A stretch of DNA of 7,936 bases from Acinetobacter sp. (GTDB lineage Bacteria > Pseudomonadota > Gammaproteobacteria > Pseudomonadales > Moraxellaceae). The DNA is taken from contig JASLIY010000124.1 in NCBI GenBank assembly GCA_030152675.1, forward strand, positions 1 through 7,936, read 5' to 3'. The position numbers and the translations under genes were made by a program. Shown piece by piece: positions 1 through 7,936 of the stretch (position 1 is the stretch's first letter; each line of letters starts with the position of its first letter). The notes beneath the pieces were generated by a model that saw only the letters and a program-made list of their open reading frames with translations, was not told where the DNA came from and ran no database searches.

Positions 1-1252
1 ATTATTGGATAAGATTATGTCCGTTTTAGGTTTTACCACTCCCCGCGAAATTAAAAAATCATCTAAGCTCGAGCATGTTTGCTACGACATTCGTGGACCA
101 GTGTTACGAGCCGCCAATGAAATGGAGGAAGCCGGACATAAGATCATCAAGCTCAATATTGGTAACCCAGCGCCATTTGGTTTTGAAGCTCCACAAGAAA
201 TTATCAATGATGTGGCACTCAACCTCCCCAATGCGATTGGTTATACCGACTCTAAAGGGATTTTCCCTGCGCGTAAGGCTGTGTGTCAGTATTATCAACA
301 AAAAGGCATTTTAGACCTGAGTGTGAATGATGTTTACATCGGCAATGGTGTGTCCGAGTTGATCGTGATGTCGATGCAAGGCTTGCTCGATGATGGTGAT
401 GAGATGTTGGTGCCTATGCCTGACTATCCGCTATGGACTGCAGCAGTCAACCTGTCTGGTGGCACGGCGATTCACTACAAATGCGATGAAGAAAACAGTT
501 GGTATCCCGACATCGCAGATATGGAAAATAAAATCACCCCCAATACCCGTGGGATTGTGGTGATTAACCCCAACAACCCCACCGGTTCAGTTTATCCACG
601 TCACGTGCTAGAACAGATCGTGGCCTTGGCAAAAAAATATGATTTGATTTTGTTTGCTGATGAGATCTACGACAAGATCATTTATGACGGCATTGAGCAT
701 GTCGCTGTGGCTGCCTTGGCGGGTGATCATCTCTGTGTGTCATTCAATGGTTTATCTAAATCCCACCGCGTCGCAGGCTACCGCTCGGGTTGGATGGCGA
801 TTACCGGCAATAAAGCCCGTGCTGCGGACTATATCGAAGGCTTAGACATGTTGGCCTCGATGCGTCTCTGCGCCAACCATCAAGCGCAATATGCGATCCA
901 AACCGCACTCGGTGGTTATCAGTCGATTAACGATTTGATTCGCCCAGGCGGTCGTTTATATGAACAGCGGAATATTGCTTGGGAAATGCTCAATGAAATT
1001 CCGGGCGTATCATGTGTGAAACCTGAAGGCGCCATGTATTGCTTCCCTCGCCTCGATCCAAATGTCTATCCGATCGAGGATGATGAGCAGTTTATGTTGG
1101 ATTTCCTCCGCGCTGAGAAAGTACTCTTGGTTCAAGGCACAGGCTTTAACTGGCCGACACCAGACCATTTCCGCTTGGTGTTCTTGCCCGCTGAAAATGA
1201 ACTGCGTGAAGCGATTAAACGTTTAAGCCGCTTCTTGGCCAAAATGCGTTAA
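1..1252 (+). CDS. alaA: AlaA-type PLP-dependent alanine/glutamate aminotransferase, 5' end open at window edge
   Basis: A fold-type I PLP aminotransferase that in E. coli (AlaA, formerly YfbQ) converts pyruvate and glutamate to alanine and 2-oxoglutarate in the cytoplasm. Similarity to E. coli AlaA, recalled from memory, is near-continuous from KSSKLEHVCYDIRGP to the C-terminus. Counting a TTG at base 5 as residue 1, the visible motifs are NIGNPAPFGF (51-60), the NPNNPTG cofactor loop (188-194), Asp219 in the ADEIYD motif, the Schiff-base Lys252 in GLSKSHR, and the substrate-carboxylate Arg390 in DHFR. The start is uncertain. ATG at 17 has only a weak GGA seven bases upstream, and the frame has no stop before the window edge. 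The visible part already extends some residues ahead of the E. coli start, so the protein may begin outside the window. It stands alone, ends in TAA and is followed by a strong terminator. Confidence 0.93.
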   Translation, partial: LLDKIMSVLGFTTPREIKKSSKLEHVCYDIRGPVLRAANEMEEAGHKIIKLNIGNPAPFGFEAPQEIINDVALNLPNAIGYTDSKGIFPARKAVCQYYQQKGILDLSVNDVYIGNGVSELIVMSMQGLLDDGDEMLVPMPDYPLWTAAVNLSGGTAIHYKCDEENSWYPDIADMENKITPNTRGIVVINPNNPTGSVYPRHVLEQIVALAKKYDLILFADEIYDKIIYDGIEHVAVAALAGDHLCVSFNGLSKSHRVAGYRSGWMAITGNKARAADYIEGLDMLASMRLCANHQAQYAIQTALGGYQSINDLIRPGGRLYEQRNIAWEMLNEIPGVSCVKPEGAMYCFPRLDPNVYPIEDDEQFMLDFLRAEKVLLVQGTGFNWPTPDHFRLVFLPAENELREAIKRLSRFLAKMR

Positions 1253-1278
1253 GTTCACATATACAAGTTAAGTCAAAA

Positions 1279-1304
1279 ACTGATCGGAATAGGTTCTGAT
1301 CAGT
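1279..1304 (+). repeat. Small inverted repeat with clustered GATC sites
   Basis: ACTGATC (1279-1285) pairs with GATCAGT (1298-1304) around a 12-base loop, giving a 7 bp stem. A further TGATCA palindrome follows at 1304-1309, so GATC occurs three times within 27 bases. There is no T-run after it, so it is not a terminator by itself. It lies in the alaA 3' untranslated region just before the real terminator and may simply protect the mRNA end. Confidence 0.4.
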
Positions 1305-1313
1305 GATCACATT

Positions 1314-1349
1314 GCAGTGTCACGCCAAAACGGCTGGCACTGCTTTTTT
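1314..1349 (+). terminator. Rho-independent terminator of alaA
   Basis: GCAGTG (1314-1319) pairs with CACTGC (1338-1343). The stem continues with a T-G wobble, C-G and A-T, a bulged C at 1323, then GCC (1324-1326) with GGC (1332-1334) around an AAAAC loop. Six T follow directly at 1344-1349. A GC-rich stem of about 12 bp with an immediate T-run, 61 bases after the alaA stop codon, is a classic intrinsic terminator and separates alaA from ansB. Confidence 0.9.
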
Positions 1350-1518
1350 ATGGCTGCTTTTCAATGCTGTTGTTCTCTAGCTCTAGCACACTAAATTTTA
1401 TAACACGCTGATTGAGCTATTGTTTTAAAGCTATGTCCGACTTAAATACCTAAAGTCCGTTCAGCATCTGCCCCTCGATCTCACATCTACCGCATCCACA
1501 TCACTTAAAATGATCAAG

Positions 1519-1548
1519 TTGAAATAAACATTTTCAAATCAGTATAGC
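1519..1548 (+). promoter_or_regulatory. Probable sigma70 promoter of ansB with inverted repeat over the -35
   Basis: TTGAAA at 1519-1524 resembles a -35 box and TATAGC at 1543-1548 a -10 box, 18 bases apart. Transcription would begin near 1555, giving a leader of about 75 bases before the ansB start. TTGAAA is also the left arm of a perfect 6 bp inverted repeat whose right arm TTTCAA is at 1532-1537. This is a possible operator, but AT-rich DNA gives such pairs by chance. The call rests on box similarity and position only. Confidence 0.5.
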
Positions 1549-1553
1549 CTTGA

Positions 1554-2690
<1,137 letters not shown>

Positions 2691-2715
2691 TTCTTTGAAT
2701 CGATAAGATTGAATC

Positions 2716-2744
2716 GACCTTGTATCTGGATCAGATCCAAGGTC
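2716..2744. terminator. Hairpin in the convergent gap, possible bidirectional terminator
   Basis: GACCTTG (2716-2722) pairs with CAAGGTC (2738-2744). After one mismatch, ATCTG (2724-2728) pairs with CAGAT (2732-2736) around a GAT triloop, a stem of 12 pairs in total. It lies 26 bases after the ansB stop and between convergent genes, where a shared terminator is expected. Neither side has a true T-run (AATTTAAA on the plus side), so it may act weakly or only as an mRNA-end stabiliser. The rest of the 2691-2828 gap shows nothing further. Confidence 0.5.
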
Positions 2745-2828
2745 AATTTAAACACTCTGTCCCAAATAGCGTTATTTCATTTCAGTTACTAAACCCAAAA
2801 AAATCTTCCATTCCCCTAACACCGAAGC

Positions 2829-3578
2829 TTAACCTTCCGCGTATTGCGCTGTGCTGAGTATTTCCAAGCTGATCTGGCGGACTGCATCGCGGCTATGCCG
2901 AATATGCGCCTCCAGATGTGCCAAAGCCTGCACCGAGTCTTGTGCCAAGATCAGTTGCAATAACTGTTGATGCTCGGCATAGGTGGCTTGAATCCGATCT
3001 GCTTTGAGAAAATCCAAACGCCGAATGATGCGAATCTTCTCACTCAACTCAAGATGAATCCGCGCCATCTCCCTATTACCTGCTGCCTGTAGCAATTGAC
3101 AGTGAAAGTCCTCATCCAGCTGCGATAAAGTTTTGAGATCACGGAGATACTGCGCAGGCTCGATCATCCAGGTCTCAAATAAGGGCTGCAAGGCTGGCAA
3201 GATCTGCCTACTGTCTCGGGCTTGCGCCTGTTGCTGACACAAGATCTGTACAGCATGTTGCTCCAGCAAGATGCGTACATCATAAAGCTGTTCATAGTAT
3301 TGAAAGTTTAGCGGTCGAATTTGCCACCCACTGCGAAAACTGACCTCAACATAACCCTCCTGCTGCAAACGATACAGCGCCTGACGAATCGGGGTGCGAC
3401 TCACCGCATAGGCGGTCGCCAACTCAGATTCGGTGAAGCGTTCAGCCGGCATCAATTTAAAATCAAAGATGTCGTTTTTCAGGCGCTGATACACACGTTC
3501 CGATAGACTTTCACTGGACTTCCGTTGCATGCTGCGGGCTTTGTGATCTTTGAGCGCATGGTGTTCACGGGGTGGCAT
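2829..3578 (-). CDS. GntR-family transcriptional regulator, FCD subfamily, of the urea/guanidine operon
   Basis: A 249-residue DNA-binding regulator. Residues about 22-90 form the GntR winged helix-turn-helix: SERVYQRLKNDI, the recognition region with SRTPIRQAL (60-68), and the wing near EGYVEVSFRSGWQI. Residues about 95-245 are an all-helical FCD effector domain. Asp155, His159, His203 and His225 fit the usual FCD metal/ligand positions. ATG at 3578 has GGAG (3587-3590) eight bases upstream, and that site lies within the last codons of the carboxylase gene, only five bases separating the two. It is therefore probably the last gene of the operon and translationally coupled. Met17 is an alternative start just before the winged helix but lacks comparable support. 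FCD regulators usually bind small organic acids or metabolites and repress the adjacent catabolic operon. Here the ligand could be allophanate, urea or guanidine; that is inference. No self-promoter is evident. Confidence 0.93.
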   Translation of the reverse strand: MPPREHHALKDHKARSMQRKSSESLSERVYQRLKNDIFDFKLMPAERFTESELATAYAVSRTPIRQALYRLQQEGYVEVSFRSGWQIRPLNFQYYEQLYDVRILLEQHAVQILCQQQAQARDSRQILPALQPLFETWMIEPAQYLRDLKTLSQLDEDFHCQLLQAAGNREMARIHLELSEKIRIIRRLDFLKADRIQATYAEHQQLLQLILAQDSVQALAHLEAHIRHSRDAVRQISLEILSTAQYAEG

Positions 3579-3583
3579 CGACT

Positions 3584-6500
3584 TTACTCCATATAGACCA
3601 AGGCTTCACCGCGATGCACGGTCTGTCCTGCACGGCACAGCACCGCTTTGACACAGCCATCTTCGCTGGCATAGACCGGCAGTTCCATTTTCATCGCCTC
3701 AATAATGGCAATGGTCTCGCCTTTTTTTACCTCTTGACCTGGGTCAACAAACACCTTCCAGACATTGCCAGTCATCGAAGCATTCAGCGCCTGAAAATCA
3801 CGATAGTCTTGCTCGGTCGCCGCATCAGATGCTTGGATCTCGATCTGTTCAGGTTGCTGTTGTAATAGACTGACTTCGGCTTGGAAGGCCTGTTGCTGTG
3901 TCTGTTGAAACGCGGCAATACTGTCCGCTTCAGCCGCCAAGAACTGAGAATAGGCCGCATAATCAAACTCTGTTTCCTCGATCTGAATCTGCGCCTGACC
4001 ATGTTCAAAGTCCAGACGCCATTGATCCAACTCAGCCTCAGTCACAGGGAAATATTTGATCTGATCAAAGAATCTCAAGAACCACGGTTGATCGCCAAAC
4101 TGCTTGTTTTTACTAAAGCGATTCCAAATCGGTAACGTCCGCCCCACCAGCTGATAACCGCCCGGTGAATCCATCCCGTAAATGCACATATACATCCCGC
4201 CAATCCCGACCGTGCCCTCGGCGGTAAAGGTCCGTGCAGGATTGTACTTGGAGCTTAATAGTCGATGACGGGGGTCAATCGGCACCGCGCATGGCGCAGT
4301 CAGATAAACATCGCCTAGACCCAAAACCAAATAATGTGCATTGAAGAGAATGTCTTTGACCTGATCACGGTGTTCAAGGCCGTTAATCCGTTGAATAAAA
4401 TCCACATTATTCGGCAACCACGGGGCAGAAGCACAGACACTTTGTTGATAACGATCGACTGCAGCCAAGGTGGCACTGTCCTCAAAGGCCATCGGTAAAT
4501 GAATCACCCGCGAAGGTACTTTGATTTGACTGAGATCGCCCATCTGCTGTTCCAATGCCAACAACAATTCGATCAGTTCAGACTGCGCTAGGATCAGGCC
4601 ATCGTATTTGATCTGCAGTGAACGAACTCCCGGAGACAACTCCAAGATCCCTGCCACCTGTTGGGCGCGGATCAGTTCGATCAGGTGATGTACACGTAAA
4701 CGCAGTGCCAGATCCAAAACATTGTCGCCATATTCCAATAAAATATAGCTGTCTCCTGCTTGGCGATACACTGCTTTGGGCGCGAGATCACGCTTTGGCA
4801 TAGTGGCTAAAATTGTACTGCCCAAGGCAAATGGCGCTGTGTCTGCTGTCGATTTTTCAGTATCCAATGCAGTCGGGATCTCAGTTTGCGGCGCTTGCAC
4901 GACGCTCAAGTTCTCGATCTGCTGTAACTGCTGTTGTTGCAGCGCATTGGCTTGCTCAACCGTCATCGGAAAGAAACGAATGGTATCGTCGGCTTTGAGC
5001 TGACCGATCTTCCATAATTCGGCTTTGGCAATCGTGACTGGACACACGAAGCCCCCCAAACTCGGCCCGTCTTTACCCAAGATCACAGGGTAGTCACCAG
5101 TAAAATTGATTGCACCAATCGCGTATTCGCAGTCATGCACATTGGAGGGATGCAATCCGGCCTCTCCACCATTTTCCCGCGCCCAACTTGGGCTCGGTCC
5201 TGACAAACGTACTCCGAGGCGATTGGAATTAAAGTGCACCGTCCACTGACTGGCAAAAAACTCATCAATGTATTCAGGTTTAAAAAAGTCTGGTGCCCCG
5301 TGTGGGCCATAGACCACACCGATCTGCCATTGGTTGCTGTACTGCGGGATTAAAGCACTTGGCAATGCTTGCGCTGCGCTGACAGCCGAGCCCTCGACAG
5401 CCTGCTCGTCGAGCATTTGAATCACATCTCCAGCACGCAAGGTGCGTCCCGCATGACCGCCAAAGTTCCCCAAAGCAAAAGTAGAACGACTGCCCAAATA
5501 CAAGGGCACATCAAGGCCATTGCGCACGGCCAAATAACTGCGGCAACCACTTTCGATCTGCCCCATGCTCAGCACCTGACCGGCTTTGACCAGAATCGGC
5601 TGCCAGAACTGAACCGCCACACCATCAAGATCGGCAGCACAGTGCCCACCCGTGAGCGCAATCATCGTGTCAGCATGGAAGCGTAGCGTCGGCCCCAACA
5701 AGGTAAATTCAAATCCTGCGGCTTGTTCGGTATTACCCACAATACGATTGGCCAAGCGAAATGCATAATCATCCATTGGTCCCGACGGTGGTACACCAAT
5801 GTCCCAATATCCGACGCGACCGGGAAAGTCTTGGATTGAACTCAACGTACCGGGCGTGATGACTTCGATCACCTGCGGTCGATAGTCAAACAGATCTAAC
5901 ATCCGTGTCCAGACTTGCATCTCAGCAAAACGAGGGTCTGCAATCACTGCACGAACATAGTCCACATTACTACTGATCCCACTGAGCCGAGTTGCCGCCA
6001 AAGCCTGTTGTAGCTTGGCGATGGCATCTGCTCGATCCTCACCATGCACGATCATCTTGGCCAACATCGGATCAAAGTGTGAGGACACCTCCGTTCCCGT
6101 GCTGACCCAAGTATCTACGCGCACCTGATCGGGGAAATACACCTCGGTCAAAACGCCCGGACTCGGTTGAAAATCTTTCAGCGCATCTTCGGCATAGATC
6201 CGCACCTCGATCGCGGCACCTTGTGGCTGTAACTGACTCAGATCGTGCCAGTCCAAAGGCTCAGCCGCCGCAACCTTGAGCATGCACTCGATGAGGTCAA
6301 TGCCCAGCACCATTTCCGTGACTGGATGCTCGACCTGTAAGCGCGTATTCACTTCAAGAAAATAAAAGGCATCGCAGGCAGCATCATAAATAAACTCCAC
6401 TGTGCCGGCACTCCGATAATTGACTTGTTGACCAAGCTGCACCGCGGCCTGATGCATTTTCTCACGGGTGGCTTGAGGCAGTTTAGCCGCTGGGGTCTCT

Positions 6501-7217
6501 TCCACGACTTTTTGATTGCGTCGTTGCAGACTACAGTCACGTTCGCCCAAGGCCACCACCTGCCCCTGCCCATCACCAAAGATTTGCACTTCGACATGAC
6601 GCGCATGGTCGATAAAGCGTTCGATAAAGACACCTGCATCTTTAAAGAACTGCTCCCCTAGACGTTTGACACTGGCATAGGCGGCGATCAACGCGGCCTC
6701 ATCATCACAACGGGTCAATCCAATTCCACCCCCCCCCGGCGGTGCTTTTGAGCATGATCGGATAACCAATTTTCTCGGCTGCTGCGGTCGCCTGTTCTAA
6801 ACTGTTGAGTAACCCTGTGCCCGGTGTCATGGGCACCCCTGCCGCAGCGGCCAATTCACGCGCACGGTGTTTTAAACCAAACTCCAAAATTTGCGTTGCG
6901 GTCGGCCCCATAAATGCAATTTGATTCGCTTCACAGACTTGAGCAAATTCGGCACTTTCAGACAGAAAACCATACCCCGGAAAGATCGCCTCTGCCGCAG
7001 TATCTTTGGCTGCTTGGATTAATTTCTCGATATTTAAATAGGTCTCGGCCGGTTTGACCCCATGTAGGGCAATCGCCACATCCGCATCTTGCACATGCTG
7101 CGCATAACGATCGCTGTCGGAATATACCGCCACGCTGCGGATACCGAGTTTTTTTAAAGTTCGAATGGCGCGCACTGCGATTTCGCCACGATTGGCAATC
7201 AATACTGTTTTAAACAT
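3584..7217 (-). CDS. uca: Biotin-dependent urea (or guanidine) carboxylase, interrupted by a one-base frameshift
   Basis: Carboxylates urea with ATP and bicarbonate to allophanate, which the upstream gene's product hydrolyses; some relatives prefer guanidine. Corrected for one extra base at 6729-6737, the frame runs 1210 codons plus stop, normal for bacterial urea carboxylase. Domains: biotin carboxylase (about 1-445) with RGEIAVR, GYGFLSES, an ATP-grasp glycine loop at 161-164, His207, Lys236, and Glu288, Asn290, Arg292, Val295 and Glu296 (the same numbers as in E. coli AccC); KipA-like carboxyltransferase half (about 452-750); glutamine-rich linker (about 757-800); KipI-like half (about 812-1045) with the GYQLVGRT motif; biotin carrier domain (about 1140-1210) with EAMKMELP and biotinyl Lys1176. 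All key residues are present. ATG at 7217 has GGAGG nine bases upstream and overlaps the previous gene by eight bases. As written, the break splits the biotin carboxylase domain, so the gene would be inactive; sequencing error or slippage is more likely than decay. Confidence 0.94.
6705..7217 (-). pseudogene. N-terminal carboxylase fragment as literally encoded
   Basis: Reading the sequence as given, translation from 7217 yields 170 residues. The first 163 are normal biotin carboxylase, ending in STAGGG. Seven out-of-frame residues (WNWIDPL) and a TGA at 6705-6707 follow. The remaining frame continues to 3584 but opens only with a TTG at 6769 with no persuasive ribosome binding site. Neither piece has a complete ATP-grasp fold, so neither should work alone. 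This entry records the literal reading; the full gene is described separately. Confidence 0.8.
6729..6737 (-). repeat. Nine-base homopolymer at the frameshift
   Basis: Nine C on the plus strand, nine G on the coding strand, encode the glycine loop of the ATP-grasp domain. With eight G the codons read GGG GGG GGT GGA ATT GGA, giving G-G-G-G-I-G-L as the family requires; with nine the frame shifts to G-G-G-W-N-W. The indel is therefore located to this tract and its sign is +1. Such runs are prone to sequencing miscalls and to replication slippage. Confidence 0.9.
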
Positions 7218-7231
7218 GTTTATTCGCCTCC
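7210..7231 (-). promoter_or_regulatory. Overlapping stop/start junction with embedded Shine-Dalgarno
   Basis: On the minus strand GGAGG (7231-7227) lies nine bases before the carboxylase ATG (7217-7215). The allophanate hydrolase stop TAA is at 7212-7210, so the genes overlap by eight bases. The ribosome binding site lies inside the last codons of the hydrolase. This is the usual layout for translational coupling and supports making the two enzymes together. Confidence 0.85.
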
Positions 7232-7936
7232 AGTGACGCTGTGATTGTCTTGGTATTTTGATCCGTGTGAGTGTGATTCGAGGCATCGTGTTTAGATTGG
7301 ATATAAGCGCGCCACCCACCAAAGTGACCAATGTCCGTCGCCTGCGTTAAAGCATAAGGCTCACAAATAAAGCCTTTCACCCAACGACCATCGGCCAATT
7401 CAACATTGCCCATGCCGAGTGGCGGTGGGATTTCAGCAACAAACTCGCCAAAGCGCGCGCTGGGGATGTCCCAAAGCTCAACGATGATCGCTCGACCGTG
7501 TTCTGCAACACGCGCCAACCCCGGTTTCGCTGGTTGAGTCCCATCCAAGGCATACAGCGCATAATCGGCTGAGGTTTCAGTGGTTTCGACGTGTACGGCT
7601 TGGCGTGTGGTCAATTGAAAGTTCAGTGGCATCCCGGTTAAATGCGCCCCGACCACGGCCACCCGAATATGTTGCTGAGAAGTTGGTCGCGGCAGATCGA
7701 CGCTTTGTACGCTGCGCTCGGTTGCACCGAGTTTTAGATTCAAGGCGTTTTGCCAGATCTGTCCAAAATGCAGCAAGGCGCTATCATGCCAAGCCGGTGC
7801 AATCAGGCTCACGCCAAAGGGCAAGCCATCTTCACGAAAGCCTGCTGGCAGGGCTAAGGCGCTCAGATCGGCCAAGTTGGTGAAGTTGGTATAACGACCA
7901 AAATGCGCGTTATATTCAATCGGATGCATTGCCATA
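7210..7936 (-). CDS. atzF: Allophanate hydrolase, C-terminal part (5' end beyond the window)
   Basis: Allophanate hydrolase splits allophanate to ammonia and CO2, completing the two-step urea amidolyase route. Only the last 241 residues are present, and the frame is open at the right edge; the Met near the edge is internal. The first 60 or so residues (GRYTNFTNLADL, ALPAGF, GLPFGVSLIAP) are the end of an amidase-signature domain. Its Ser-cisSer-Lys triad would lie upstream, out of view. Residues about 90-215 are the small C-terminal domain typical of AtzF and DUR1,2-type enzymes, with VVGAHLTGMPLNFQL, ELWDIPSARFGEFV, IPPPLGMGNVEL, FICEP and HFGGWRAYI. In a fungal homologue this domain was reported to decarboxylate the N-carboxycarbamate intermediate. 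The last 26 residues, rich in His, Thr and Asn, look unconserved and carry the next gene's ribosome binding site. It is the first visible gene of the operon; atzF could equally be named uahA. Confidence 0.94.
   Translation of the reverse strand, partial: MAMHPIEYNAHFGRYTNFTNLADLSALALPAGFREDGLPFGVSLIAPAWHDSALLHFGQIWQNALNLKLGATERSVQSVDLPRPTSQQHIRVAVVGAHLTGMPLNFQLTTRQAVHVETTETSADYALYALDGTQPAKPGLARVAEHGRAIIVELWDIPSARFGEFVAEIPPPLGMGNVELADGRWVKGFICEPYALTQATDIGHFGGWRAYIQSKHDASNHTHTDQNTKTITASLEANKHV

Noticed and set aside
3784..6661. Several 60-105 codon frames on both strands inside the carboxylase
   Set aside because: They are shadows of a long conserved gene, without ribosome binding sites or recognisable domains.
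6705..6769. Programmed ribosomal frameshift at the G tract
   Set aside because: Carboxylases of this family are not known to use recoding, there is no upstream Shine-Dalgarno-like stimulator or obvious downstream pseudoknot that I can see, and a one-base indel explains the data more simply.
7218..7331. Longer N-terminus for the carboxylase starting at 7331
   Set aside because: The extra 38 residues match nothing expected, overlap the hydrolase gene deeply and lack a ribosome binding site; MFKTVLIANRGEIAVR at 7217 is the standard biotin carboxylase start.
2829..7936. Recently acquired mobile island
   Set aside because: No integrase, transposase, terminal repeats or tRNA boundary is visible, and base composition does not change sharply from the flanking genes in the lines I counted.

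Overview
The window looks like chromosomal DNA from Acinetobacter or a close Moraxellaceae relative. The evidence is protein similarity recalled from memory: the asparaginase closely resembles the classic Acinetobacter/Pseudomonas glutaminase-asparaginases, and the aminotransferase is a gammaproteobacterial AlaA. The lines I counted by hand run from about 43 to 55% G+C, which is on the high side for Acinetobacter, so the genus is an inference. I see no insertion sequence, integrase, tRNA, rRNA or CRISPR array.

Layout, left to right. (1) 1-1252, plus strand: an AlaA-type alanine/glutamate aminotransferase, open at the left edge, followed by a clear rho-independent terminator at 1314-1349. (2) 1253-1631: a non-coding gap with the terminator, a small GATC-rich hairpin and a probable sigma70 promoter for the next gene. 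(3) 1632-2690, plus: ansB, a secreted periplasmic glutaminase-asparaginase with signal peptide and complete active site. (4) 2691-2828: a short convergent gap with one hairpin. (5) 2829-7936, minus: a compact operon read right to left, allophanate hydrolase (only the C-terminal part is in the window), then a roughly 1210-residue biotin-dependent urea/guanidine carboxylase, then an FCD-type GntR regulator. Gene junctions are an 8-base overlap and a 5-base gap, and each downstream Shine-Dalgarno lies inside the gene before it, so all three are probably one mRNA with translational coupling. The operon promoter lies beyond the right edge.

Function. The minus-strand operon encodes ATP-dependent release of ammonia: the carboxylase makes allophanate from urea and bicarbonate (or carboxyguanidine from guanidine), and allophanate hydrolase splits allophanate to ammonia and CO2. 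The GntR protein is the likely local regulator. AnsB releases ammonia from asparagine and glutamine in the periplasm, and AlaA moves amino groups between alanine and glutamate. The neighbourhood is thus themed on nitrogen acquisition, although the three units are transcribed separately.

Two points deserve attention. The carboxylase is broken by one extra base in a run of nine C (nine G on the coding strand) at 6729-6737, inside the ATP-grasp glycine loop; removing one base restores a perfect 1210-codon protein. The carboxyltransferase also carries Asp (1016) in its S-P-G-G-Y-Q motif where fungal urea amidolyase, as I recall it, has Asn, so the true substrate may be guanidine. Apart from these I find no undescribed system.
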